DNA of 17,918 nucleotides from positions 1 through 17,918 of the forward strand of contig NZGH01000012.1 of NCBI GenBank assembly GCA_002690875.1, given 5' to 3'. The stretch comes from Rickettsiales bacterium. GTDB lineage: Bacteria; Pseudomonadota; Alphaproteobacteria; TMED127. The notes under the pieces are model-generated. The model searched no databases and was not told where the DNA came from. It saw only the letters and a program-made list of their open reading frames with translations. Each line of letters begins with the position of its first letter. Positions within the stretch are counted from its first letter, which is position 1. This document shows, one piece after another, positions 1 to 7,323 of this stretch. Made by a program: the position numbers and the translations under genes.

Positions 1-946
1 TGATTTCATAGATATTAGCTTAAGTAATGGTTTAAACTTTTTTGATACTGCTGAAATGTATCCAACAACCCCTAAAAGTTCAGAAACTCAAGGCTTAAGT
101 GAAAAATATTTAGGTCAGTGGATTAAAAGATCAAAAAAAAGAGATTCTATAGTTGTAGCCTCTAAAGTGGTTGGAGAAGGTTACATGATCATAAGAAGTG
201 GTGAGCCTATTTCTCCAAAATCGATTCGTAAAGCTCTAGAGGGAAGTCTAAGAAATTTGAACACCGACTTCATCGACCTTTATCAACTTCACTGGCCAAA
301 CAGAGGCTCATATCATTTTAGAAGAAATTGGGAATATAACCCCTTCTATCAGAATAAATCTAGTGAAAAAGAAGAAATGTTTTTAATTTTAAATGAATTA
401 AACAAACTTGTTTCTGAAGGAAAGATTAGATCAATTGGCTTATCAAATGAAACCGCTTGGGGAACAATGCAGTTTATTGAAATTGCCAAAAAAGAAGGGT
501 TTCCTAAAATTGTATCTATTCAAAATGAATATAGCTTATTATGCAGGTGGTTTGATTTGGACTTATCAGAATTATGTCACCATGAAAATATTGGTTTACT
601 AGCTTATTCTCCCCTAGCTGCTGGAATTTTATCAGGGAAATATAAAAACAATATAATACCCGAAAAATCAAGAAGAAGCATTGATAAAACTTTGTTTGGA
701 AGAGCAAAGAATGGAGTCCCTAGAGTCGTTGAAAATTATCATAAATTAGCTGTAAAAAATAATATTGATCTTGCTCAAATGTCAATATCCTTTTGTCTTT
801 CTAGACCCTTTATGACTTCAGTTATTTTTGGTGCAACTAATAAAAAACAACTGTTAAATAACTTAAACTCAATTAACGTAAACCTTGGAAATGAAATTAT
901 CTCAGAATTAAATAATATTTTTAAGCAAGGACAAATTCCTTTTTAA
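1..946 (+). CDS. tas: Tas-like aldo/keto reductase, 5' end outside the window
   Basis: NADP(H)-dependent oxidoreductase of the aldo/keto reductase superfamily, closest in pattern to E. coli Tas; cytoplasmic, natural substrate unknown. The open frame is in phase from base 2, giving 314 visible residues, so an internal ATG at base 56 is not the true start. Tas is about 346 residues, so roughly 30 N-terminal residues are missing. The catalytic tetrad is visible (numbering from the first visible residue): D15 and Y20 in FFDTAEMY, K55 in ASK, H97 in LYQLHWPNR. The Tas-like stretches KIRSIGLSNETAWG and SIQNEYSLL and the C-terminal VIFGATNKKQL (cofactor phosphate region) are also present. It ends one base before the convergent ElyC-like gene, leaving no room for a separate terminator. 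Family assignment is firm; the gene symbol is by resemblance. Confidence 0.9.
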   Translation, partial: DFIDISLSNGLNFFDTAEMYPTTPKSSETQGLSEKYLGQWIKRSKKRDSIVVASKVVGEGYMIIRSGEPISPKSIRKALEGSLRNLNTDFIDLYQLHWPNRGSYHFRRNWEYNPFYQNKSSEKEEMFLILNELNKLVSEGKIRSIGLSNETAWGTMQFIEIAKKEGFPKIVSIQNEYSLLCRWFDLDLSELCHHENIGLLAYSPLAAGILSGKYKNNIIPEKSRRSIDKTLFGRAKNGVPRVVENYHKLAVKNNIDLAQMSISFCLSRPFMTSVIFGATNKKQLLNNLNSINVNLGNEIISELNNIFKQGQIPF

Positions 947-947
947 A

Positions 948-1772
948 CTATGCTTTGCCAAATAAGGAGTAGCCTAATAAACCTACCCATTCATGAAGAA
1001 ATATTGACCAATAATGAACTCCTCTTGAGAAATTAAAACTAAAAAACTCTGTATGTTCAGCAGTTTGAAAATCAACAGGAATAAAAATTATTGTACTATT
1101 AATTGATAAAGATCGAATAACTGCCTTAACCCTTTTCATATGATATGCAGAAGTTATTAAACCCCAAGTTTCATTTTCATTTATTATATCTTTAGAATAT
1201 AAAATATTTTCATAAGTATTTCTGGATTTTTTTTCCAGTAAAATATTTTTTTCAGGTACATTCATCTTTTTATAAAATAGTTCTGCTACTTTATAATCTG
1301 GCCAACCCTCAGTGTTGGTCTTCCCTGAAAAAGAAGAAAAGAGTATTTTTAAATCTCTGTTTTTATTAAATATTTCAACAGACTTAATTAATCTTTCAGC
1401 AGAGCTATTTAAAGAGGCTTCATTCCTAAATTCTGATATCTCTCCATCTGACCCTCCCCCTAAAACAATAACTCCATCTAATAAATAGAAAAGATTTTGA
1501 TCATTATCTTCAATATTCTCAATTTTTTTATTAACATAAACTTGGTAACCTTTATTTTCAGAAAACGCATTTTTTTCAAGATCATTTAGAAGTTTAAAAG
1601 AAAGAGGGGTGAATGAAACAAAAAGACTGAAAACTAATATTATTATGGACAATAAGATAGTTGTCTTTTTTAACCTAAGAATAGTTAAAATTGACAAAAT
1701 AATACTTAAAAAAAAAATTATGTTTAATGGATTTAAAAAAATTGAAACAAATTTGGATAAATAAAAAAACAC
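948..1772 (-). CDS. DUF218 / ElyC-SanA-YdcF family envelope protein
   Basis: Predicted inner-membrane protein of 274 residues with a DUF218 domain facing the periplasm. Two hydrophobic segments lie at about residues 15-33 and 38-57. The DUF218 core follows: VIVLGGG (101-107), NTYENILYSKD (185-195) and ITSAYHMKR (206-214), then the conserved C-terminal EWVGLLGY (261-268). In E. coli, ElyC of this family affects peptidoglycan assembly and undecaprenyl-phosphate use; the biochemical activity is not settled. It starts with GTG at 1772, only two bases after the ugd stop, and a strong Shine-Dalgarno AGGAAG inside the end of ugd supports that start. Co-transcription with ugd is therefore very likely. 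Its pairing with a sugar-nucleotide gene suggests a role in surface glycan or lipid-carrier balance (inference). Confidence 0.85.
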   Translation of the reverse strand: MFFYLSKFVSIFLNPLNIIFFLSIILSILTILRLKKTTILLSIIILVFSLFVSFTPLSFKLLNDLEKNAFSENKGYQVYVNKKIENIEDNDQNLFYLLDGVIVLGGGSDGEISEFRNEASLNSSAERLIKSVEIFNKNRDLKILFSSFSGKTNTEGWPDYKVAELFYKKMNVPEKNILLEKKSRNTYENILYSKDIINENETWGLITSAYHMKRVKAVIRSLSINSTIIFIPVDFQTAEHTEFFSFNFSRGVHYWSIFLHEWVGLLGYSLFGKA

Positions 1773-1774
1773 CT

Positions 1775-3079
1775 TTATCTTCCTATTGATAAATATTCTA
1801 ATCCGGCATCATTTGCAGCTTTTTTAGAAAATATATTCCTTAAATCAACCAATTTATCACCTTTCATAGTTTCTTTAACATCAAAAAGAGATAATGCTCT
1901 GAATTCATTCCATTCTGTTAAGATTACGACACAATCTGAATTATAAGTACATTCTTTAGAAGAAGAGAAATATTTAACCTGTTTTGGTAATATTTTTTTT
2001 GCCTCTTCAATTGCTTGAGGATCGTATGCATGAATTAAAGCTCCAAAATCAATAAGTTTTTCAATAATTACAATAGCAGGACTTTCTCGGAAATCATCTG
2101 TTTCTGGCTTAAAAGAGAGACCTAAAATACTAATAGTTAAGTTTTTTATGTTTTTATCTAAAAAATTAATGATTTTTTCCGCCATTAATATTTTTCTTTG
2201 ATTATTATATTTTATTGTTTCCTTGACCAAAGATATTGAACAAGAAAATTGATCTGATGTTTTAAGAAGTGCTTCTATATCTTTTGGAAAACAACTGCCT
2301 CCATATCCTGGACCTGGATGAAGAAATTTAGACCCAATTCTGTTGTCTAAGCCAATACCTTTAGAAACATCATTAATATTTGCACCAACTTTTTCTGAAA
2401 GATCTGCCATTTGATTTATAAATGATATTTTCATGGCTAAAAATGAGTTTGAGGCATACTTAATCAATTCTGAAGTCTCTAGACTAGTAAATAAAATTGG
2501 TGTTTCTAAAAGATAAAGTGGCTTGTACAATGAAGACATTATTTCTTTTGATTTTTTGGTTTCATAACCTACTACAATTCTGTCTGGGCGCATAAAATCA
2601 TTAACTGCTGATCCCTCTCTTAAAAATTCAGGGTTAGAAATTATATCAAAATTTGCTTTAGGGTTATTAGACTGAATAATTTTTTTAACTTCCCTACCAG
2701 TTCCAACAGGGACTGTAGATTTAGTTACAATGACAGTATATCCTAACATAGAAGAAGATATTTCTTTTGCTGCGCTATAAACATAAGTTAAATCTGCATG
2801 CCCATCACCTCGTCTAGAGGGAGTTCCAACAGAGATAAATATTACATCAGATTTTTTTACAATATCTGGTAAGTTTGTTGAAAAGTTTAGTCTGTTTGCT
2901 TCAACATTTCTTTTTAAGAGTTCTTCAAGACCTGGTTCATATATTGGTACTTTTCCAGAAATAAGTTCATTTATTTTTTTTTCGTTATTATCTACACAAG
3001 TCACAGAAAAACCAAACTCAGAAAAACAAACACCTGAAACAAGACCAACATATCCTGTTCCTATAATAGCAATTTTCAT
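1775..3079 (-). CDS. ugd: UDP-glucose 6-dehydrogenase
   Basis: Oxidises UDP-glucose to UDP-glucuronate with two NAD+, supplying uronic acids for lipopolysaccharide or capsule; cytoplasmic. The 434 residues match the usual bacterial length. Visible: N-terminal Rossmann motif GTGYVG (7-12), VGTPS (84-88), TKSTVPVGTG (119-128), NPEFLREGSA (149-158, with catalytic E151), Lys207 in the ELIKYASNSFLA helix, and the catalytic cysteine C263 in GPGYGGSCFPKD (256-267). The C-terminal UDP-binding domain carries GLSFKPETDDFRESPA. A Shine-Dalgarno AGGA sits six bases before the ATG. It is divergent from galU, whose product makes its substrate, so the two may be regulated together from the gap at 3080-3178. 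It is followed at two bases by the ElyC-like gene. No defects seen. Confidence 0.96.
   Translation of the reverse strand: MKIAIIGTGYVGLVSGVCFSEFGFSVTCVDNNEKKINELISGKVPIYEPGLEELLKRNVEANRLNFSTNLPDIVKKSDVIFISVGTPSRRGDGHADLTYVYSAAKEISSSMLGYTVIVTKSTVPVGTGREVKKIIQSNNPKANFDIISNPEFLREGSAVNDFMRPDRIVVGYETKKSKEIMSSLYKPLYLLETPILFTSLETSELIKYASNSFLAMKISFINQMADLSEKVGANINDVSKGIGLDNRIGSKFLHPGPGYGGSCFPKDIEALLKTSDQFSCSISLVKETIKYNNQRKILMAEKIINFLDKNIKNLTISILGLSFKPETDDFRESPAIVIIEKLIDFGALIHAYDPQAIEEAKKILPKQVKYFSSSKECTYNSDCVVILTEWNEFRALSLFDVKETMKGDKLVDLRNIFSKKAANDAGLEYLSIGR
1779..1784 (-). promoter_or_regulatory. Ribosome binding site for the ElyC-like gene
   Basis: Read on the minus strand this is AGGAAG, six bases before the GTG at 1772. 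It lies inside the 3' end of ugd and supports the GTG start, as well as coupled translation of the two genes. Confidence 0.6.
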
Positions 3080-3178
3080 ATTATTTCCTATAACTAATTG
3101 TTTGATTAAATTTATATAAAATTATAAATATTAAAATTAATAATATTATTAAGTTATTAATACTAAAAAATATTTATA
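3080..3178. promoter_or_regulatory. Divergent ugd/galU promoter region
   Basis: This 99-base, almost purely A+T gap must hold the promoters for both ugd (-) and galU (+). Specific boxes are hard to choose in such composition. On the plus strand TTGATT at 3102-3107 and TATAAA at 3123-3128 are 15 bases apart, which is short. On the minus strand a perfect TATAAT reads at 3126-3121 without a convincing -35. The clear ribosome site is AGGA for ugd (3089-3086 on the minus strand). galU has no obvious Shine-Dalgarno. I saw no GANTC (CcrM) site in the gap. Confidence 0.5.
3137..3152. other. 16-base perfect palindrome between ugd and galU
   Basis: TTAATAATATTATTAA is identical to its reverse complement and lies between the divergent ugd and galu starts, close to the middle of the gap. 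It could be an operator shared by both genes. In sequence this AT-rich, palindromes of this kind also arise by chance, so its function is unproven. Confidence 0.3.
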
Positions 3179-4075
3179 ATGAAAAGTTTTCAAAAAAGAA
3201 AAATTAAAAAAGCAATCTTTCCTGTTGGTGGTCTTGGAACAAGATTTCTACCTGCTACTAAAGCTTTACCAAAAGAAATGCTTCCAGTTTTAGACAAGCC
3301 TTTAATTCAATATGCTATTGAAGAAGCAAAAGAAAGTGGAATAGAGGAATTCATATTTATTACTGGAAGAGGTAAGTCTGCCATAGAAGATTATTTTGAT
3401 CATTCAGTTGAATTAGAACTTTCTCTTAAAAATAGAAACAAAACTAGTTATTTGAATATGATTCAGGAAATGATCCTTGAACCAGGAAGTGTCGCTTATG
3501 TAAGGCAACAAGAACCTCTTGGACTAGGTCATGCTATTTGGTGCGGAAGACACTTAATTAAGGATGAACCTGTTGCAGTGATTTTAGCTGATGACTTAAT
3601 TAAGTCAAAAAAAGGATGTTTAAAACAGATGATTGAAAATTGGAATGGAGGAAATATGGTTGCACTTTCATATGTTGATAAAGTTAAAGTTTCTTCTTAT
3701 GGAATTATTGAGCCTGGTAAAATTGAAAATAACAAAATTCATATTAAAGACATAGTTGAAAAACCTAGCCAAGAAAATGCTCCTTCTCAGTATGGTGTTG
3801 TTGGAAGATATATTTTAGAGCCAGAAATCTTTAGTTGTTTGTCATCTCTCAAAAAGGGTAAAAACAATGAGGTTCAACTTACAGATTGTTTGTCATCTAT
3901 GATTGGAAAATTTCCCTTCTATGGATTTCTCTTTTCTGGAACTAGGTTTGACTGTGGAACAAAACTAGAGTTTATAGAGGCGAACATTTCTTATGCATTA
4001 GATAATTCAGAAATCAAGAATGAATTGGTTAATTGGATTACTAAACATTTAAGAGATGGATATAAAAGTGAATGA
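3179..4075 (+). CDS. galU: UTP--glucose-1-phosphate uridylyltransferase
   Basis: Makes UDP-glucose from UTP and glucose-1-phosphate, the precursor for the divergent ugd product and for glucosyl transfer in surface glycans; cytoplasmic. The 298 residues are typical of bacterial GalU. Visible: the nucleotide-binding signature GGLGTRFLPATKALPKEMLP (17-36), RQQEPLGLGHAI (109-120), the metal-binding ILADDLI (135-141), VEKPS (193-197) and EVQLTD (231-236). The ATG at 3179 gives the expected N-terminus, although no Shine-Dalgarno is evident; the message could be leaderless or weakly initiated. It overlaps the next gene, a hexose-phosphate mutase that can supply glucose-1-phosphate, by 20 bases, so coupled translation is likely. 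Confidence 0.96.
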   Translation: MKSFQKRKIKKAIFPVGGLGTRFLPATKALPKEMLPVLDKPLIQYAIEEAKESGIEEFIFITGRGKSAIEDYFDHSVELELSLKNRNKTSYLNMIQEMILEPGSVAYVRQQEPLGLGHAIWCGRHLIKDEPVAVILADDLIKSKKGCLKQMIENWNGGNMVALSYVDKVKVSSYGIIEPGKIENNKIHIKDIVEKPSQENAPSQYGVVGRYILEPEIFSCLSSLKKGKNNEVQLTDCLSSMIGKFPFYGFLFSGTRFDCGTKLEFIEANISYALDNSEIKNELVNWITKHLRDGYKSE

Positions 4076-5456
4076 GATCAATCATACAATTTTTAGAGAA
4101 TATGATATCAGGGGGATAATAAATAAGACCTTAAAATACTCCGATGCCTTTCTAATAGGAAGAGCGTTTGCCTCAAAAATATTCAACAGCCAAGGCATAA
4201 CTGTAGCCGTAGGAAGAGATGGGCGTTTAACAAGCAAAATGTTATCTACTCATTTAATAAAAGGCTTAAATAAAAGTGGTGCTAATGTAATTGATATTGG
4301 ATGCGGTCCAACACCTATGCTTTATTTTGCAAGAGAGTTTCTTAATTCCGACGCAGCAATCATGGTTACTGGCAGTCACAATCCTCCAGATCATAATGGA
4401 TTTAAAATTATGATAGGTTCAAATAGTTTTTTTGGAAAAAAACTTTTAGATCTTAAAAAGATTATTTTAGAGGGGATGTTTTACAATGGCAAAGGTAAAA
4501 CTACTATTAAAAGTGTTTTTGAAGATTATAAAAAAGCATTAATTGAAAAATCATATGAAATTAAACCCTTTAATGTTATTTGGGATTGTGGCAACGGATC
4601 ATCAGGAGAGTTAATTACTCAATTAGTGAAAGAATTGCCTGGTCAACATAAAGTAATTTTTGGCGAAATAGATGGAAATTTTCCAAATCATCACCCTGAC
4701 CCAACTGAGCCAAAAAATTTAGAGTCCTTAATAAAAGAAGTTAAAAAAACTAACTCTGATTTAGGAATTGCTTTTGATGGGGATGGAGACCGTATAGGAG
4801 TTGTTACGAAAAGGGGGGTGATTGTTCCTGGAGATATTGTAACTGCATTTTTAGCTGGAGGTATAATTAAAAAAAATAGGAGAGCTCCTATAATTTTAGA
4901 TATTAAATCTAGTGACTCTGCTTTTGATTCTATAAAAAAACAATCTGGCAATCCAATTTTTTGGAAAACCGGACACAGTTTAATTAAAGAAAAGTTAAAA
5001 AAAAGTGGGTCTCTTCTTGCTGGTGAAATGAGCGGTCATATATTTATTAGAGATAATTGGTATGGTTTTGATGATGCTCCATATTCTGCTTTAAGATTAC
5101 TCCATGAATGTGGTCGAAGAAATTATGATTTAGAAAAGTTTTATGAAGAAACTAATATTTCATTTTCTAGTCCAGAAATAAGAATAGATTGCAAAGAAAT
5201 TTTAAAATTTAAAATTGTTAATAAAATCAAAGAAAAAATTAAAAAAATAAATATGTATTCAATAATTGATATTGATGGCATTAGAGCAAAAAACAAGCAT
5301 GGTTGGTGGTTGATAAGACCTTCAAATACGCAATCATGTATTATTGCAAGAGCTGAAGGAAAATCTAAAAATGACCTTAATGTTCTTATTAAAGAAATTG
5401 AAAAATTTCTCAAGGAAGAAAATTTTTATTGGAATTGTAAACCCTACCTAATTTAA
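4056..5456 (+). CDS. Phosphomannomutase/phosphoglucomutase (AlgC/ManB type)
   Basis: Interconverts hexose 1- and 6-phosphates, feeding glucose-1-phosphate to GalU and/or mannose-1-phosphate to GDP-mannose, and so to Gmd further along; cytoplasmic. The 466 residues match AlgC-type alpha-D-phosphohexomutases. All four active-site elements are visible: FREYDIRG (13-20) with the phosphoserine loop VTGSHNP (104-110, S107), the metal site DGDGDR (241-246), the sugar-specificity loop GEMSGH (323-328) and the phosphate-binding loop RPSNTQS (421-427). GEMSGH is the form seen in dual-specificity PMM/PGM enzymes, which suits a single gene serving both sugars. Start: ATG 4056 lies within galU; a GTG at 4068 is an alternative that would shorten it by four residues. 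It ends with a 9-base convergent overlap with the DUF3445 gene. Confidence 0.93.
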   Translation: MDIKVNEINHTIFREYDIRGIINKTLKYSDAFLIGRAFASKIFNSQGITVAVGRDGRLTSKMLSTHLIKGLNKSGANVIDIGCGPTPMLYFAREFLNSDAAIMVTGSHNPPDHNGFKIMIGSNSFFGKKLLDLKKIILEGMFYNGKGKTTIKSVFEDYKKALIEKSYEIKPFNVIWDCGNGSSGELITQLVKELPGQHKVIFGEIDGNFPNHHPDPTEPKNLESLIKEVKKTNSDLGIAFDGDGDRIGVVTKRGVIVPGDIVTAFLAGGIIKKNRRAPIILDIKSSDSAFDSIKKQSGNPIFWKTGHSLIKEKLKKSGSLLAGEMSGHIFIRDNWYGFDDAPYSALRLLHECGRRNYDLEKFYEETNISFSSPEIRIDCKEILKFKIVNKIKEKIKKINMYSIIDIDGIRAKNKHGWWLIRPSNTQSCIIARAEGKSKNDLNVLIKEIEKFLKEENFYWNCKPYLI

Positions 5457-6290
5457 AGAAGCAACCCATTCTTTTAATTGAGGTCCATAAAACTCTACTC
5501 CTCTATATTTAATAGTTTCATAAGTCATTTTACTTAATAAATCTAAAAGTTCATTTAATGACTTTAAATCATTTTCCCATGTTGATATTGGCCATAAGTG
5601 TGTCCTAATAGTAAAAATAATGCTGTTTGTTTTGGGAAGTTTTCTAAGTGTTTGGTATTCTTCTCTTATAAATATTCTTCTCGGAACTTGATTAATATTA
5701 AGATCTTTATCCCAAATCCTATTTGGGACAAACAATTCATTATCAATTTGAATCGTCCAGTTTCTTCTTGATGAGATAGGACCAACAATCATATTATCAA
5801 AAAACTTATCCATAGCCTTTTCTAAATTGTCTTTGTAGTGAGGGACTGGGTCATGAATACTACTTAATTTCTTAGAAATTTTGTCAGATAAACTCCAGTG
5901 TGCTGGGAAATATAATGATCCTGCAGTTAAAACCCATTTATCATTTTTTTTTTCTAAAATGAGTAAGTCTTCAGGAATTAAAAAACCAGCATAATAAAGT
6001 GGGTGCCAGTCTTTTCTTTGTTTTAAAATTGGCAATGAGTTTAGAGATTTAAAATAATTTTTTACATACAGCACTAGTTCCTCGGAAGCCTCATAAGCTT
6101 CGGGAAGGGCAATAAATATTTTTTCTTTATGTTTTTCCCTTAATTTTTTTTTTAATTGCATTTGAAAAAATCTTTCACCATCTGGTCCGTGAGCATCATT
6201 CAAGGGTAACCAATCCAAATGATTTAATGATTTTAATCCCATTCTCATTTTAATACCTAAATTTAACCAAGGAGGTTCTTTAAATTTCAT
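5448..6290 (-). CDS. DUF3445 protein, heme-dependent oxidative N-demethylase family
   Basis: A 280-residue soluble protein of the DUF3445 family. Its characterised members are the heme subunit of bacterial dimethylamine/N-methyl oxidative demethylases (HODM, DmmD). Family signatures visible: PLYYAGFLIPEDLLIL (97-112), AGSLYFPAHWSLSDK (123-137), IHDPVPHY (145-152), SRRNWTI (174-180), and the C-terminal LRKLPKTNSIIFTIRTHLWP (215-234). The known multi-subunit enzymes also need flavin/ferredoxin reductase and further subunits (DmmABC); none is encoded in this window. The gene starts five bases after the ribokinase-like gene stop and probably shares its transcript. Substrate is unknown; it could be an amine demethylase using a reductase encoded elsewhere, or a DUF3445 protein with another role. 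Family call is firm, function tentative. Confidence 0.82.
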   Translation of the reverse strand: MKFKEPPWLNLGIKMRMGLKSLNHLDWLPLNDAHGPDGERFFQMQLKKKLREKHKEKIFIALPEAYEASEELVLYVKNYFKSLNSLPILKQRKDWHPLYYAGFLIPEDLLILEKKNDKWVLTAGSLYFPAHWSLSDKISKKLSSIHDPVPHYKDNLEKAMDKFFDNMIVGPISSRRNWTIQIDNELFVPNRIWDKDLNINQVPRRIFIREEYQTLRKLPKTNSIIFTIRTHLWPISTWENDLKSLNELLDLLSKMTYETIKYRGVEFYGPQLKEWVASLN

Positions 6291-6295
6291 AAAAA

Positions 6296-7231
6296 TCAGC
6301 CTGCAATTAAGTTTAGATTTTTTTCAATTTCTAATGCATCAGGTGATGAATTAGCAGCTCCTTTTCTTCTTACTGAAATTGAAGATGCAAGATTTGCATA
6401 TTGAACAGATTCTTCTATTGATTTTCCCTTTGTTATTGATAAAGAAAAAGTTCCATTAAATACATCGCCTGCACCAACTGTATCTAAGACATTACCTGAA
6501 ATTTTTGGAGGCAAATAGTGTTTACCTCTTTTACCATTTATTACAGTTACAGCCCCCAAACTTCCCAATGTTATAACAGCGTTTTTAGAGCCCATTTCAC
6601 ATAATTTTTCCCCAGCTATAAATGCATCTTCCGGATTTTTAACCTTTATTCCAGTTATTTCATAAGCCTCATGCTCATTAGGTGTTACATAATCAACCAA
6701 AGACCAAATTTCTTTATTAACTTTTGAATATGGTGCTGGGTTCAAAACATTTAAACAATTGAACTCTCTTCCAATTTTAAGCGATTGGATTGTTGTTTCC
6801 AAAGGTATTTCAAAGCCTGTAATAACTGTTTTTGAAGATTTAAAAGCATTTTTTTTATTAAGTATCATTTCTGGGGTTAAGCCATTGGCTGAAGAAGGGG
6901 CAACGATTATAGCATTCATTCCTTCTTCATCTATTGAAATAGTTGCGCATCCTGTTCTTTCATTCTTCTCAACACTTAAAAAGTTAGTATCAACTCCAAC
7001 TTCATCATAAAGCTTTAGAGCTACTTTACCAAAATCATCATCTCCAATTCGAGCTATTAATGACACTTTTCCTCCTGCTTTAGCAATGGCAACAGATTGG
7101 TTAGATCCTTTTCCACCGGGACCAATTATATAGTTATTCCCAATAATTGTTTGTCCAGGTAAAGGCAAAGTTTTTGAATATATAGATATATCAACCACAA
7201 AAATACCAACTACAATAATATTATTTCCCAT
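6296..7231 (-). CDS. rbsK: Ribokinase-like PfkB family sugar kinase
   Basis: Predicted ATP-dependent kinase phosphorylating ribose or a related sugar; cytoplasmic, 311 residues with the start chosen here, as for ribokinases. Visible: the substrate-binding start region VVGIFVVD (7-14), PfkB signature 1 GPGGKGSNQSVAIAKAGG (37-54), GFEIP (139-143), NPAP (164-167), TPNEHEA (183-189), and PfkB signature 2 with the anion hole and catalytic base, LDTVGAGDVFNGTF (249-262; D256). An upstream in-frame ATG at 7279 would add 16 unlike residues and run into the glcB promoter area. I prefer the ATG at 7231 because GGAAG lies five bases before it. No ribose transporter or RbsD is nearby. The downstream gene is the DUF3445 protein. 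Exact sugar specificity is not certain. Confidence 0.88.
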   Translation of the reverse strand: MGNNIIVVGIFVVDISIYSKTLPLPGQTIIGNNYIIGPGGKGSNQSVAIAKAGGKVSLIARIGDDDFGKVALKLYDEVGVDTNFLSVEKNERTGCATISIDEEGMNAIIVAPSSANGLTPEMILNKKNAFKSSKTVITGFEIPLETTIQSLKIGREFNCLNVLNPAPYSKVNKEIWSLVDYVTPNEHEAYEITGIKVKNPEDAFIAGEKLCEMGSKNAVITLGSLGAVTVINGKRGKHYLPPKISGNVLDTVGAGDVFNGTFSLSITKGKSIEESVQYANLASSISVRRKGAANSSPDALEIEKNLNLIAG

Positions 7232-7236
7232 TTTTT

Positions 7237-7241
7237 CTTCC
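7237..7241 (-). promoter_or_regulatory. Ribosome binding site deciding the ribokinase start
   Basis: GGAAG on the minus strand, five bases from the ATG at 7231. It favours this start over the in-frame ATG at 7279. Confidence 0.55.
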
Positions 7242-7250
7242 AAGTTTTTG

Positions 7251-7279
7251 TTGAACATCATTATTAATACTAATAACAT
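7251..7279 (+). promoter_or_regulatory. Candidate sigma-70 type promoter for glcB
   Basis: TTGAAC (7251-7256) and TAACAT (7274-7279) are 17 bases apart, each matching four of six consensus positions. Transcription would start near 7286, leaving a leader of about 38 bases before the TTG start of glcB. It lies in the 92-base divergent gap between the ribokinase-like gene and glcB and is a guess from spacing and consensus only. Confidence 0.35.
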
Positions 7280-7294
7280 TCAAAAAATGTTTTT

Positions 7295-7307
7295 ATTCTT
7301 TAAGAAT
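7295..7307. other. Inverted repeat in the glcB leader
   Basis: ATTCTT-T-AAGAAT: two six-base arms around one base, four bases before the AGGT ribosome site of glcB. If the proposed promoter is right it lies in the 5' leader, where a bound repressor could block expression. It may be chance in AT-rich DNA; the one-base loop makes an RNA hairpin unlikely. Confidence 0.25.
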
Positions 7308-7323
7308 GCTAGGTAAATATTAA

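Noticed and set aside
4691..5413. Two minus-strand open frames inside the phosphohexomutase gene
   Set aside because: The plus-strand frame carries all four active-site motifs; the reverse frames have no domain features and no ribosome sites I could see.
5448..5456. Possible frameshift or assembly error at the convergent overlap
   Set aside because: Both proteins reach normal family lengths with sensible C-termini, so a true short overlap is the simpler reading.
7232..7279. Extended ribokinase start at the ATG at 7279
   Set aside because: The extra 16 residues have no match to the ribokinase N-terminus and would occupy the divergent promoter gap; GGAAG before the ATG at 7231 fits better.
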